In this document: in pieces, positions 26,110-35,522 of the stretch
How the letters are laid out: every line of letters begins with the position of its first letter
How positions within the stretch are numbered: position 1 is the stretch's first letter
Source: Novosphingobium resinovorum
Lineage (GTDB): Bacteria; Pseudomonadota; Alphaproteobacteria; Sphingomonadales; Sphingomonadaceae
Assembly (NCBI RefSeq): GCF_001742225.1
Contig: NZ_CP017075.1
Location: forward strand, 3,192,001 to 3,256,000
DNA length: 64,000 nt
Direction: 5' to 3'
Notes under the pieces: generated by a model
Told to the model about the DNA's origin: nothing
What the model saw: only the letters and a program-made list of their open reading frames with translations
Databases searched by the model: none
Translations under genes and position numbers: made by a program

Positions 26110-28157
26110 CGGCCTGCCGCCGCTATGGTTGTGGGGCCGGTGCCGAGGAGGAACGGCACGAACAGGTCGCGCAGGCGCACCGAGCCCTCGTAAGTCATGT
26201 GGTTGTTGTCGAAATAGAGCGAAGCGCCTTTTACCATGCCGCTGCAACTGCCGTGGCAGAGCCGTGGCCATGGGTCGATCAGGCGCACCTGCCGGTCGGC
26301 GACGAGCTGGTCGATCGGTGCTTCCGCCTGACGGTTGCGATCGCGCAGGGGGGCCATCTGCACGCTGGCGAGCGTGCGCGCCTGATCGGGGGTAAGCCGT
26401 CCGTAGGCGAGATCGCGGGCGACGCGGATGCTGTCGAACTGGGGCAGTTCGGGGACCTGGCGCATGAGGTAGACCTCGCGGCCCTCGCCGTTCAACTCCG
26501 CCACCGTGAGCTTGAGCGCGGCGCCGAACAAGGCGGCCTGTCCGTCCCCCTGCGGGAGGCCGGACCCGGCATCGGGGGAGAGGGTAATGAGGTTGTGAGC
26601 GTCGCGGCCCACGCCCCGGCCGTCGGCGTAGTAGGCCCAGCGGCCGACCAGCAGCAGGCGGCGGATGCCGGGATATTGCCGGATCGCCGCGCGGATGCGC
26701 CGGTTCTCCTCGGCGCAGAGGACGTCCTGATCGGGCGTCGATGCGCTCTCCTGCTTGGCGAGGCCGAACAGCGGCGGGCATCCGGCGCGCCAGATGATGA
26801 TGCCGGGCCGCCCCGCCTCGCGCGCGGCCATGGCGAGGCCGTCCATCTGCGCGCGCAAGTGGCTGTCGCCCCAGATCAGCACCTCGGGCGGGCCGTCGGG
26901 GCCGATGGCGCATGTGCGGATACCGGCGAGCGGGCCGTTCTCTGGATGGCGGCAGCGGCTGGTGTCCTGCAGGAATCCGCTCGAGGCGGCGATGTAGACT
27001 TGCGTTTCGGGGGAGAAGCGGTCGGGCAGGCCGTTGGCGAGGAACGTCACCGCGCCGACCGCGAGGGTCGCGCCGGCGGCCACGGCTGCGCTGCCCAGCA
27101 GCACCGGCGAGGTGACGCGGCGGCTGCGGCGGAAGGGCTGCTCGACGAAGCGCCAGCTCAGCGCCGCGACGACGAAGACCAGCGCCAGCCATGCGGCGGT
27201 CTCCAGCGGTGAGGCATAGTGCCCGCGCCAGTACCGCGAGAGGATCAGCAGCGGCCAATGCCACAGATACAGCGAGTAGGAGATCAGCCCGACGAAGACC
27301 ATCGCCGGGTGCGAGAGCACGGTGCCGGGGTTGCCTCTTGCATTGGTCGCTCCCGCCAGCAGCGCGGCGCTGCCCGCCACTGGAAGCAGGGCCTGCCAGC
27401 CGGGGAAGCCTGCGCTGTCGATCAGCAGGAAGGAGGCGGCGAGCAGCAGGAACCCGGCGCTTGCCAGCACGGCCTGCAGGCGCGGGGTCAGCGCCGCGCC
27501 GCGCAGCGCGATCGCCAGCAGCACGCCCGACAGCATTTCCCACGCGCGGAACGGGAAGAGGTAGAAGGTCATCACCGGATAGCCGGCGGTCATGGCCACG
27601 CAGGCCAGCAGCGAGCCTGCCCAGACCGCGATCAGCACGCCCAGGATCACCCTCGGCCCGACACGCGCGAGTGCGAGCACGGTCAGCAGCAGCGGCAGGA
27701 AGATGTAGAACTGCTCCTCCACCGAAAGCGACCAGGTGTGCAGCAGCACCCGGCTGTCGGCGCCGAAATCGAAGTAGCCCGCCTCGCGGTAGAACAGGAC
27801 ATTGGACATCCACAGGCTGGACGCGATCAGTTCCTTGCCGAAGTTGCGCAGCTCGTAGGGGAGCAGCACGAACCAGCCGATCACTGCGCTGGCGGCGCCC
27901 ATCGCGAAGAAGGCGGGCGCCAGGCGGCGGATGCGGCGCAGGTAGAACTGGCCGAGGTCGATCCGGCCCGCATCCAGCAGCTCGAACCACAGCATCCCGC
28001 CGATCAGGAAGCCGGAGATCACGAAGAACACGTCGACGCCGACGAAACCCGCCTTCAGGCCCGGCACCGCGAAGTGGTAGAGCACGACGGCCAGCACCGC
28101 GATGGCGCGCAGTCCGTCTATTTCCCGGCGATAAGGTCCATGCTGGGCTGCCGACAC
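26106..28157 (-). CDS. Acyltransferase (OafA type) with fused SGNH domain
   Basis: The 683-residue protein has an Acyl_transf_3 membrane domain (YRREIDGLRAIAVLAVV, VDVFFVISGFLIGG, SLSVEEQFYIFLPLL) and a periplasmic SGNH domain (VLIWGDSHLRAQ, LLLVGRW, YFDNNHMTYEG). It probably transfers acetyl or another acyl group to the exopolysaccharide. It is the intact counterpart of the split gene at 11184-15926. The GTG start is supported by the conserved first helix. First gene of the operon with GMC and SDR genes. Confidence 0.92.
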   Translation of the reverse strand: MSAAQHGPYRREIDGLRAIAVLAVVLYHFAVPGLKAGFVGVDVFFVISGFLIGGMLWFELLDAGRIDLGQFYLRRIRRLAPAFFAMGAASAVIGWFVLLPYELRNFGKELIASSLWMSNVLFYREAGYFDFGADSRVLLHTWSLSVEEQFYIFLPLLLTVLALARVGPRVILGVLIAVWAGSLLACVAMTAGYPVMTFYLFPFRAWEMLSGVLLAIALRGAALTPRLQAVLASAGFLLLAASFLLIDSAGFPGWQALLPVAGSAALLAGATNARGNPGTVLSHPAMVFVGLISYSLYLWHWPLLILSRYWRGHYASPLETAAWLALVFVVAALSWRFVEQPFRRSRRVTSPVLLGSAAVAAGATLAVGAVTFLANGLPDRFSPETQVYIAASSGFLQDTSRCRHPENGPLAGIRTCAIGPDGPPEVLIWGDSHLRAQMDGLAMAAREAGRPGIIIWRAGCPPLFGLAKQESASTPDQDVLCAEENRRIRAAIRQYPGIRRLLLVGRWAYYADGRGVGRDAHNLITLSPDAGSGLPQGDGQAALFGAALKLTVAELNGEGREVYLMRQVPELPQFDSIRVARDLAYGRLTPDQARTLASVQMAPLRDRNRQAEAPIDQLVADRQVRLIDPWPRLCHGSCSGMVKGASLYFDNNHMTYEGSVRLRDLFVPFLLGTGPTTIAAAGR

Positions 28158-28258
28158 GTTGCGATTTCTCCCTCGATGGAATGTCTAGGTTCCGGGCCGT
28201 CCCGGCGGAATTCGGCAAAGGTCGGTCGAACTTTTCGGAAGGGGGCATCCCCTGCGCA

Positions 28259-29410
28259 TCAGATGCAATGCCCCGTGCCTTCAGGCGCGAAGCGGGTGCA
28301 GTCCCAGCGCAGGTTCTCGGGCGCGGTGGCGGTGCTGCGGCGCTCGAAGATGAAGGTAATCGCATCGACCGAACTGCCGGGCATCGGCAGAGCGCGGGGG
28401 GTGCGGGCGGCGTCGGTCCAGCCGATGAAGCGGCACTGGCTCACCCCGGCGCAGCGCTGCTCGGCCATAGCGCGGAAGCTGGCGGGGGTGCCGCCTGCGG
28501 GCAGGGTCACGAGGAAGACGTTCGGTGGCGGTGCAGCCAGGACGCTGCCGAGACCCGACCTCGGCGCGGCCGGCGGTGTCGGTGCCGCAAGGGGAGGCTG
28601 TCCGGTCGGGATAACCGGCAGGAACTGCAGCTGCGGCGCTTCCGAGCCGACCGTCGCGGCGCGATGGGCGTCGGAGATGCGGGCGAGCATCGCGATGTCC
28701 GGCTCGCTGCCGGTGTGGCGCATCTCGAAAACCTGCGTGCCGCGCCAGCGGTAGAACAGGTGGGTGCGCACGACCGCGATCTTGTCCATCGTGCGATCCC
28801 ACGCCGGGCTCACCCAGTCGGTGTGGTAATGCGTGGCCAGGCCGACGGTCGGATCGACCTGGCCCAGCAGCATCTCGGTGGCGACGCGGCGGGACTGCTG
28901 CCAAGCCTCTGCGGAGGGCGTGCGGCGCAGCAGAGAGCCGTCGCAGGTGAAAGTGAACTGGCAGCCGGTGCGCCGCTCCGAGCCCTGGAAGACCACGCCG
29001 CAGACGCTGGCGGGAAAGGCGCGGTGGCGTACCCGGTTCAGCACGACCTGCGCGACCGCGCGCTGGTCGGCGATGCCGAGGCCCGCCTCGTAGTAGTCCG
29101 CAGCTGCGAGGCAGTCGGTCGCGCGTGCCAGATCCTCGGGCGCGGCGCGCAAGTAGAACGGCTGGGCCGCGATGATGACGCCCCCCGCCAGCGGCACGGC
29201 GGCGTTGAAGGTGCGCGCCAGTTGCGACTGCGCATCGGCCGGGGGCAGCGGAGCATCGTCCGGCGCGTCGAAGGCGCCGCGCACCACCGGCGGCGCGGTG
29301 AAGCGCGGCAGCGGACTGGCGACGGGGTGCTGGGCGGGAACGGTGGCGACGGCGACGAGGGCCAGACATGCACCGAGCCACGTCCTACCCTTGACCATGG
29401 CCCGGCGCAT
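28259..29410 (-). CDS. SleB-like cell-wall hydrolase
   Basis: A signal peptide (LGACLALVAVATVPAQ) precedes a Hydrolase_2/SleB domain: LAAADYYEAG (catalytic Glu region), QRAVAQVVLNRVRH, CGVVFQGSERRTGCQFTFTCDG and ATHYHTDWVSPAW. The ~160-residue C-terminal part has several Cys and is not recognised. SleB-type enzymes cleave peptidoglycan as lytic transglycosylases. Starts at 29410 or 29398 fit the signal peptide better than the longer one at 29527. It faces the divergent glycosyltransferase gene. Confidence 0.85.
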   Translation of the reverse strand: MRRAMVKGRTWLGACLALVAVATVPAQHPVASPLPRFTAPPVVRGAFDAPDDAPLPPADAQSQLARTFNAAVPLAGGVIIAAQPFYLRAAPEDLARATDCLAAADYYEAGLGIADQRAVAQVVLNRVRHRAFPASVCGVVFQGSERRTGCQFTFTCDGSLLRRTPSAEAWQQSRRVATEMLLGQVDPTVGLATHYHTDWVSPAWDRTMDKIAVVRTHLFYRWRGTQVFEMRHTGSEPDIAMLARISDAHRAATVGSEAPQLQFLPVIPTGQPPLAAPTPPAAPRSGLGSVLAAPPPNVFLVTLPAGGTPASFRAMAEQRCAGVSQCRFIGWTDAARTPRALPMPGSSVDAITFIFERRSTATAPENLRWDCTRFAPEGTGHCI

Positions 29411-29645
29411 GACCGTCCTCCCACGCCCGGCCGACGGCTGCTCGCGGTTCCGATGCTTGCCCAACCATCTGGAACGAAAGGCGGCAAATGCCGACAAGAC
29501 CGGTCTCCCGCAGTGAAACCGATTCATCCCACGGTGGGCACCCGGGGGGCATCCGGGGGATCACGCTCCCGGGGCTCCCACCGTCAATTCCCTAAGTAAA
29601 ACCCGCAATGCCGTGGGCTCCCGCAGGGAGCATAATGACGGGATT

Positions 29646-30962
29646 ATGGAGATCATCGAACCGGCCGCCGCGCCGCTCGCCTTCAGGCACGATTCGGGTA
29701 TGCAGTGGGCAGGCGCTTCACGCCGCGCTTCGCCGCCCCGCGCGCGCGCGGCGATCGCCTATCTCAGCAACGTCTATCCGAAGATCAGCCACAGCTTCAT
29801 CCAGACCGAGATCGCGGCGCTGGAGCGGCAGGGGTTCGCGGTCCACCGCTTCACCGTGCGCCGTGCCGGAGAAGCCCCCGCAGATGCAGCTGAGCGCGCC
29901 GAGGCGGCCCGCACTACGGCGCTGCTGGAGGATCGAGGGGCGCTTGCGTCGGCGATGTTGGATCGCTTTGCCCGGCACCCTCGAGCCGCCTTGCGCGCGC
30001 TGCAACTGGCCTGGCGAACCGGCGGAAGCGGCAATCGCATTCGTGCGCTGGCCTACTTCGCCGAAGCCGCGCTGCTGGCGTGCAGGCTGGAGGCGGCGGG
30101 AGTCTCGCATCTTCATGCCCATTTCGGGACGAACCCGGCGATGGTGGCGCGTCTGGTGGCGCGGCTGGCGCGTGTGACTTACAGCTTCACCGCGCACGGC
30201 CCGGACGAATTCGATGCGCCGCGCGGCCTCGACCTGCCGGGCAAGATCGCCGAGGCCGCCTTCGTGGTGGGCGTGTCCAGCTTCGGGCGTGGGCAATTGA
30301 TGCGCTGGTCGCACCCGGATCACTGGCCGCGCATCCACGTCGTCCACTGCGCACCGGACCCGGCGTTCTTCGCGGGGCTCGCGGCAGATGACGCGGCGAC
30401 GATCGAGGGCGCGCCCGGAGACGATACGCGCTTCGTCTGCGTCGCGCGTCTCAGCGCCCAGAAGGGCCTGCCGCTGCTGCTGGAGGCCGTCGCCCGGGTT
30501 GCCGCCCGCCGCCCGATCCGGCTGGACCTGATCGGCGGCGGCGAGGACGAGGCGATCATCGCGGCCCAGATCGCGCGACTGGGGCTGGGCGGTGCCGTCA
30601 CCCTGCACGGCTGGGCGAGTCCGGAGACGATCCGCGATGCCCTGCGCTCCGCCCGCGCACTCGTGCTGCCCAGTTTCGCCGAGGGGCTGCCGGTCGTGCT
30701 CATGGAGGCGATGGCGCTGCGCCGCCCGGTCATCGCCACGGCCATCGCCGGAATCCCGGAACTGGTCGACGGTGAGGTCGGCTGGCTGGTGCCTTCTGGC
30801 TGCGTGAATGCGATCGAGCAGGCACTGGACGCCGCGCTCGATGCCTGGCCTGAGGAACTGGAGCAAATGGGCGAGCGTGCCCGCGCCCGCGTCCTCGAAC
30901 GCCACGATCCCGAACGCTGCGCGGCCCGAATGGTGGATTTGTTGGAGCCGCTGGTGCGCTGA
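29646..30962 (+). CDS. Glycosyltransferase family 4
   Basis: A 438-residue GT-B enzyme. The N-terminal domain begins IAYLSNVYPKISHSFIQTEI, resembling WcaL/AmsK-type transferases. The C-terminal Glycos_transf_1 domain has FVCVARLSAQKGLPLLLEAV, GGGEDEAI, and the E-x7-E motif in LPSFAEGLPVVLMEAMA. It would add a sugar to the lipid-linked repeat on the cytoplasmic face. An upstream GTG at 29613 is also possible. Confidence 0.9.
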   Translation: MEIIEPAAAPLAFRHDSGMQWAGASRRASPPRARAAIAYLSNVYPKISHSFIQTEIAALERQGFAVHRFTVRRAGEAPADAAERAEAARTTALLEDRGALASAMLDRFARHPRAALRALQLAWRTGGSGNRIRALAYFAEAALLACRLEAAGVSHLHAHFGTNPAMVARLVARLARVTYSFTAHGPDEFDAPRGLDLPGKIAEAAFVVGVSSFGRGQLMRWSHPDHWPRIHVVHCAPDPAFFAGLAADDAATIEGAPGDDTRFVCVARLSAQKGLPLLLEAVARVAARRPIRLDLIGGGEDEAIIAAQIARLGLGGAVTLHGWASPETIRDALRSARALVLPSFAEGLPVVLMEAMALRRPVIATAIAGIPELVDGEVGWLVPSGCVNAIEQALDAALDAWPEELEQMGERARARVLERHDPERCAARMVDLLEPLVR

Positions 30963-30963
30963 T

Positions 30964-31027
30964 CGTCATTGCGAGCACATGCTGCGCTCGCGATCAGCCT
31001 CGTCATCCCCGCTTTCGCGGGGATGAC
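30964..31027. repeat. REP-like palindromes in a convergent gap
   Basis: A GTCATTGCGAGCAC...GCTCGCGAT unit is followed by perfect 11-bp arms GTCATCCCCGC (31002-31012) and complement (31017-31027) around TTTC. They lie between the convergent glycosyltransferase and PhyH genes and may terminate both transcripts. Confidence 0.75.
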
Positions 31028-31079
31028 TACGGGTGTTTCAACCGAGGAAAATCGGGCTCCGACAAGGGTGACCCGCGCG

Positions 31080-32045
31080 TCAGACGCTGGCCGGAGGGAT
31101 CATCCGCATGACCGGCGAGAGCTGGCGGCGCCATAGCGCAGCGCGGCGCTGGCGTTCGTCCAGTCCCTCGATCATGCCCAATGCTTCACCGCGATCGATG
31201 CCGCTGCGTTCGCACAGGAAGGGATGGCGCGGCGGGCTGGCGAAATAGCTGTAGAACAGCGCGGCCCGGTCGCGCGCGGTGGCGGGCTTGCCGCGATGGA
31301 AGAAGCGCGCGGTGTCGCAGAACACCACGGTGCCCTTCGGGCCGGTGCAGCTTACCATGTCGTCGATGTAGTCCGGCCCCAGCCGCGCCTTGAGCAGCGG
31401 ATCTTCGCCGAATTCGTAGCGGTAGCCGTCGATGTCGTTGCGTATGGTGTCCTGCCGGGCGATGCACTGGAAGGGCCCGCCTTCCTCATCGACGTCGTGG
31501 AGATAGATCGCGACCTTGAGCATGCGCCGGTCCTCCCGGTCGCGGTGCCACTTGCGGGTGGCGACCTCCTGCCCGTCGGCGACGGTGTAGTTGATCGCGA
31601 CGCCGTCGTAGGCGACCGGCAGGCCGATGTAGCTCTCGACGATGTCGAGCAGACGCTCGTGCAGGCCGATGCGGTAGATGTTGGGGTTGCGCACGATCTC
31701 GGCGGGCGGAACGATGATGAACTGCCTGCCCCCGGCGGCCAGCGCACGGGCTTCGGGGGCGAAGTCGCTGGACAGAGCCCATGCCGTCTCGACCACCTCG
31801 GCGGCGCCGTGGATTTTCAGCGCGTCTAGCGTGGTCACGCAAACGCCCTTGCGGTTGAGCTGCGCGACGATGTCGTTGCCGATGGCGTCGAGATCCGGCA
31901 GGCGGCGGGCATGGCGGCTTACGGCGGCCCGGTGTCGCTTGCCCAGCCAGAGGCGCAGGCGCTTTTCGTTGAGCACCGCAAGCGCCGTCTGCGAGGGAAG
32001 GTCGCGCAGCCATCGGGCGCGCGCTTTCAGCTTCAGGATCGTCAT
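31080..32045 (-). CDS. PhyH-like Fe(II)/2-oxoglutarate dioxygenase
   Basis: The 321-residue protein has a likely iron-binding HxD in KWHRDREDRRML. A LKVAIYLHDVDEEGGPFQ strand and a distal His in TARFFHRGKPAT with downstream Arg (DRAALFYSYFA) complete the expected facial triad and 2-oxoglutarate Arg. It is the last gene of the wza-like operon with a GGAGG site five bases upstream. It may hydroxylate a sugar, lipid or carrier-bound acyl group; substrate unknown. Confidence 0.75.
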   Translation of the reverse strand: MTILKLKARARWLRDLPSQTALAVLNEKRLRLWLGKRHRAAVSRHARRLPDLDAIGNDIVAQLNRKGVCVTTLDALKIHGAAEVVETAWALSSDFAPEARALAAGGRQFIIVPPAEIVRNPNIYRIGLHERLLDIVESYIGLPVAYDGVAINYTVADGQEVATRKWHRDREDRRMLKVAIYLHDVDEEGGPFQCIARQDTIRNDIDGYRYEFGEDPLLKARLGPDYIDDMVSCTGPKGTVVFCDTARFFHRGKPATARDRAALFYSYFASPPRHPFLCERSGIDRGEALGMIEGLDERQRRAALWRRQLSPVMRMIPPASV

Positions 32046-32079
32046 TGCATCCTCCGGTATGGGGCGGTGTGCGGCCGCG

Positions 32080-32850
32080 TCAGGCCTGTCTGGAGCCGCT
32101 CTTGTAGTACCCGTAATCGACCCGCCTCGCGGTCTGCGAGATGGAACGGTTGAGCACGGTGCCGATGATCGGCGTCGGGCTGACGGCTTGCATGATCTCC
32201 TGAAGGGCGGCCTTGGCGGTGCGGCCTTCTTCCGCGACGATCAGGATGCCATCGACATTGCGGGCGATCAGCGCGAGGTCGTCGCTGAGGATCGCGGGCG
32301 GCGTGTCGATGATGCAGATCGTCCCGCTGTCGATCGAGTGCCGGTTGTGCAGCGCCAGCGCCAGTGCGTTGGAGGCGAGCAGCACCTCGGCATCGTCGCG
32401 CGCGCTACGGACGCGGTGGACGGTAAGGTCGAGCCCCTCGATCCGCGCCTGCGTGGCGCTCCAGGGACACTCACCGGCAAGGTAGTCCTCCACTCCCGCA
32501 TAGTCGTCCGGCAGGCCCAGCCGCTCGCCCAGGGCCGGGCGGCGGAGGTCCAGCTCGACGAGGACGGTGGGATGAATGCGCGCCATGGCCATGGCGAGGT
32601 TGAGGGTGATGTGCGTCTTGCCGTTGCCGGGCTCGGCCGAGGTCACCGCGAAGACGCGGGTGCCAGTGGCGCGGGCGTGGTCGAGCAAGGCCGAGCGGAT
32701 CATCGTGAAGGGACGCAGCTCGTTGCTCGGCGGGGCGAGGCCGACGATGTGGTTGTCGGCCAGGTGCGCGGCATCGGGCGTGAAGGTGATGCCGGCGACG
32801 GCGGGGACTTCGATGCCGCCTTGCGGAATGAATGGCACTTCGGCGTTCAT
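32080..32850 (-). CDS. Polysaccharide-biosynthesis ATPase (CpsD/BY-kinase-like)
   Basis: A 256-residue cytosolic partner of the chain-length regulator. The Walker A (SAEPGNGKT), A' (VLVELDLRRP) and B (CIIDTPPAI) motifs of bacterial tyrosine kinases are present. The C-terminus has a short Tyr cluster (DYGYYKSG). It likely controls polymer length or export by phosphorylation cycling. It starts 24 bp after the Wzz-like gene. Confidence 0.88.
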   Translation of the reverse strand: MNAEVPFIPQGGIEVPAVAGITFTPDAAHLADNHIVGLAPPSNELRPFTMIRSALLDHARATGTRVFAVTSAEPGNGKTHITLNLAMAMARIHPTVLVELDLRRPALGERLGLPDDYAGVEDYLAGECPWSATQARIEGLDLTVHRVRSARDDAEVLLASNALALALHNRHSIDSGTICIIDTPPAILSDDLALIARNVDGILIVAEEGRTAKAALQEIMQAVSPTPIIGTVLNRSISQTARRVDYGYYKSGSRQA

Positions 32851-32874
32851 GGGCCTGCTCCCGTTATGACTGGC

Positions 32875-34371
32875 TTAGGCTGGCGAATAGGCTGCGGCAT
32901 GCGCCCGGCCCGGCAGCCAGCGTGCGAGCCGATCGAGAAAAGTGGGTGTGCGGCTGGTGGCGACGGCTCCGAACAGCGGGGCGCGGACGGCGCGGCGCAG
33001 GCTTTCGGTGCCGTGGATCGTGCCGGTCAGCATCTCGCGGCCGATGATCAGGACGAGGCCCATGACGAACCCGGCGGCGATGCCCATCAGCACGACCATC
33101 CAGCCCTTCTGGCCGAGCGGGTGCAGCGGCAGGTTGGGCGCATCCACCACGGTGAAGCGTTCGCCCTTGTCCTCCGACTGGAGGTTGGCGGCGACTTGCG
33201 CGTCGAGCTGCTTTTCCCGCAGGGAGTCGTACTGGCGCTTGATGTTGTCGTACTCGCGCTCGATCGTGTTGAGTTCGTAGGCCGATTGCGGTGCCTGCGC
33301 GACGCGGGCGTCGATGTCGGCCATCGTGCGCACCAGTTCCGCGCGGCGGGCGGCGAGGGTGGAGATGCGCTCGCGCCCGGCGGCGATCTCGGCCTCGATC
33401 AGCGTCTCGCCCCGGCCCGGTTCCCGCGCGACCAGGGCGCGCTGACGTGCCACTTCGGCGCGGGCGGCGATCACGTCGGGGAAATTTTCCGAATGGGTGG
33501 AAAGCAGTGCGGAGAGGCGTTCCTCGGCGCGCTGCATACCTTCGATGCCGGGCGGGGTGCGCTCCAGTTCCTGCTGGCGGGCGGCGAGCAGGCTGGACTG
33601 CTGCACCAGTCCCTGCGTCTCGGCATCGGTGCGCGAGATTTCCGCGCGCATCGCCGAACTCGACTGCGAACTGAGCGCGACGTCGGTGGGCAGGGAACCA
33701 GCATAGCGGGCCTGCACGCCGCGGCGCTTCTCGGCAAGGTCGCGCAGCTGGCGGCGCAGTTCGTCGGAGCGCTTGGCGAGGAAGGCGGCGGTTCCGGTGG
33801 CCTGCTCGGTGCGGAAGCGCTTGTCCTCGACGAGGAACATCTTGGTCAGCTGCTCGGTCACCGCCTGCGCGGTGCGGGCATCGCGGTAGTCGAAGGTGAG
33901 GTTGAAGGCGATCGTGCCGCCGCGTCCCTGCGCCTGGTTGGCGGCGACGAGGTTCACCCCGATCTTCGTGCGCATGATCTCGAGCAGTTTGGGATAGTCC
34001 ATCGCCGCGCGCTCGCTGGGATAGAGCCTGTTCTGCTCGATCAGTCGCGTCAGGCTGTCGCGGCTGACGATCTGCTGGCGGATCTTGGCGATGCGCTCGT
34101 CCGCCACTTCGGTGATGGGCGAGGAGATCAGGCTCTGCGGGATCTGCGGGGAATCGATCAGCAACGTCGCGTAGGACCGGTAGACCGGCTCTCGCATCAC
34201 CACCGAGCCCGCCGCTGCGGCGGCTCCGAGCAGGGTCGGCGCGATCAGCCAGCGCCACCGGCGACGCAGCATGGCCAGGATCTCGACCGGGTAGATGCCG
34301 AGGGAGTCGGTATCGCCCACGATGGATGCCGGCGGCGAAACGGGCGCGGATGTCTGGGTCGTGCTGGTCAT
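32875..34371 (-). CDS. Chain-length determinant (Wzz/GumC family)
   Basis: A 498-residue inner-membrane protein with an N-terminal helix (RWRWLIAPTLLGAAAAAG), a long periplasmic coiled-coil-rich region (LRDLAEKRRGVQ, RQQELERTPPGIEGMQRAEE) and a C-terminal helix (WMVVLMGIAAGFVMGLVLI) preceded by the Pro-rich NLPLHPLGQ motif. It sets EPS chain length with the adjacent kinase. ATG overlaps the stop of the barrel gene (ATGA). Confidence 0.92.
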   Translation of the reverse strand: MTSTTQTSAPVSPPASIVGDTDSLGIYPVEILAMLRRRWRWLIAPTLLGAAAAAGSVVMREPVYRSYATLLIDSPQIPQSLISSPITEVADERIAKIRQQIVSRDSLTRLIEQNRLYPSERAAMDYPKLLEIMRTKIGVNLVAANQAQGRGGTIAFNLTFDYRDARTAQAVTEQLTKMFLVEDKRFRTEQATGTAAFLAKRSDELRRQLRDLAEKRRGVQARYAGSLPTDVALSSQSSSAMRAEISRTDAETQGLVQQSSLLAARQQELERTPPGIEGMQRAEERLSALLSTHSENFPDVIAARAEVARQRALVAREPGRGETLIEAEIAAGRERISTLAARRAELVRTMADIDARVAQAPQSAYELNTIEREYDNIKRQYDSLREKQLDAQVAANLQSEDKGERFTVVDAPNLPLHPLGQKGWMVVLMGIAAGFVMGLVLIIGREMLTGTIHGTESLRRAVRAPLFGAVATSRTPTFLDRLARWLPGRAHAAAYSPA

Positions 34372-35522
34372 CGGCTGGGTATCCGGAAGGTGACGCCTGC
34401 CCGGATCGTCCAGGACTTCTGCGTCTGGGTGGTCATGCCGGTGCGGCGGTCATAGTCCGCGCCGATGTGAAGGCGAAAGCGGTCGTCGAGGCGGTGCTCG
34501 TAAGTCGTGGACAGGCGCACGATCTTCGCGTCCGATCCGAAGGTGGGACTGGGAACCGAGCGATACTCGCCGCTCGCGCTCAGCCTGCCGCGATCGCTGG
34601 TCTGGAAGTCGAAGGTGGTGGTCAGCACCTTCTCGCGCTGGATGCCGCCGAAACTGGTGACGACCGGCGAGATGCGGCCCTCGATGCACACCCGCAGACG
34701 GCGCGGATCGTAGCATACCGACAGGGCGGTGGTGAGCTGGAACGGGTTGTTCTCGTTCGGCCGTCCCGGTTCGCGCCGGGTGATCTTCGAGACGCCCGTT
34801 TCGGCCTGGATCGACAGGTTCGGCGCGATGCGCGAACCGGCCTTGAGGACGAAGATCGCCGAATCCGATTCCGATCGGTCCGCCGACTTGCTGAACGTCG
34901 CCATACCGCCGAGGCCGACCCAGGAGGTGCCCGAAAGCCTGCGCTCCAGGCCGAGGCCGAAGCTGGTGGCGTCGGTTCGGCGCAGCAGCAGCGAACCTTG
35001 CGGCGACAACCGGCTCCACGCCGCCTCGCCGCTGACCGTCATGTACTGGTCGGGACGCCAGCGCATGCTCTGCTTGAGTTCGTAGCGTTCCTGCAGGCTC
35101 ACCGGGTCGATCGCGGCATCGATCGAGCCGGTGCCGCCTTCCAGCGGAAGGAGGCGCTCGAAGCCACCCTCGGTGCGGGCCGAAAAGCGCTCGCTGCCGC
35201 GATAGTCGATCGCCGTCCGGGCGTACCCCGTGACGAAATCCCCGTACCGACGGCTGTAGCGGCGATAGGCGAGCTTGCCGTCCAGATCGAGCGTGGTCTT
35301 GGGATCGATCCTGATCCCCGCGCTGCCTTGCGCGGAGACTTCGCCGCCCGAGGTCATCTTGCGGTCGTCCGTGGTGAGGAACGGGTTGCGCCCCGTGAAC
35401 CCCGTCATGTCGAACTCGATGTAGGGCGGCTGCTCCTGCGCGGCCGCATCGGTGGAAGCGAGCCCCAGCGTCGACGGGGCGACGGCCAGGAGGAGCAGGG
35501 TGCCACGACGTACCGCCGTCAC
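34368..35522 (-). CDS. Outer-membrane beta-barrel protein of the EPS operon
   Basis: 384 residues with a signal peptide (LLLLAVAPSTLGLASTDAAAQ) followed by alternating polar/hydrophobic strands ending in an aromatic/Arg terminal strand (IRAGVTFRIPSR). This is characteristic of a large beta-barrel such as EpsL/GumB-associated outer-membrane proteins. It probably helps secrete the polymer. The GTG start overlaps the wza-like stop (GTGA). Confidence 0.75.
   Translation of the reverse strand: MTAVRRGTLLLLAVAPSTLGLASTDAAAQEQPPYIEFDMTGFTGRNPFLTTDDRKMTSGGEVSAQGSAGIRIDPKTTLDLDGKLAYRRYSRRYGDFVTGYARTAIDYRGSERFSARTEGGFERLLPLEGGTGSIDAAIDPVSLQERYELKQSMRWRPDQYMTVSGEAAWSRLSPQGSLLLRRTDATSFGLGLERRLSGTSWVGLGGMATFSKSADRSESDSAIFVLKAGSRIAPNLSIQAETGVSKITRREPGRPNENNPFQLTTALSVCYDPRRLRVCIEGRISPVVTSFGGIQREKVLTTTFDFQTSDRGRLSASGEYRSVPSPTFGSDAKIVRLSTTYEHRLDDRFRLHIGADYDRRTGMTTQTQKSWTIRAGVTFRIPSR

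Noticed and set aside
24499..28365. A single 1288-codon frame covering GMC oxidoreductase and more
   Set aside because: Only the 3' part matches GMC. The upstream part is an out-of-frame shadow of the OafA-type acyltransferase, and a GTG at 26109 overlaps the stop of that gene.
27191..29599. Long plus-strand open frame opposite the acyltransferase and SleB-like genes
   Set aside because: Low-complexity Arg/Ala/Gly sequence without recognisable domains; both opposite-strand genes are well supported.
31678..34455. 925-codon plus-strand frame
   Set aside because: Antisense to PhyH, kinase and Wzz genes, all with clear motifs.
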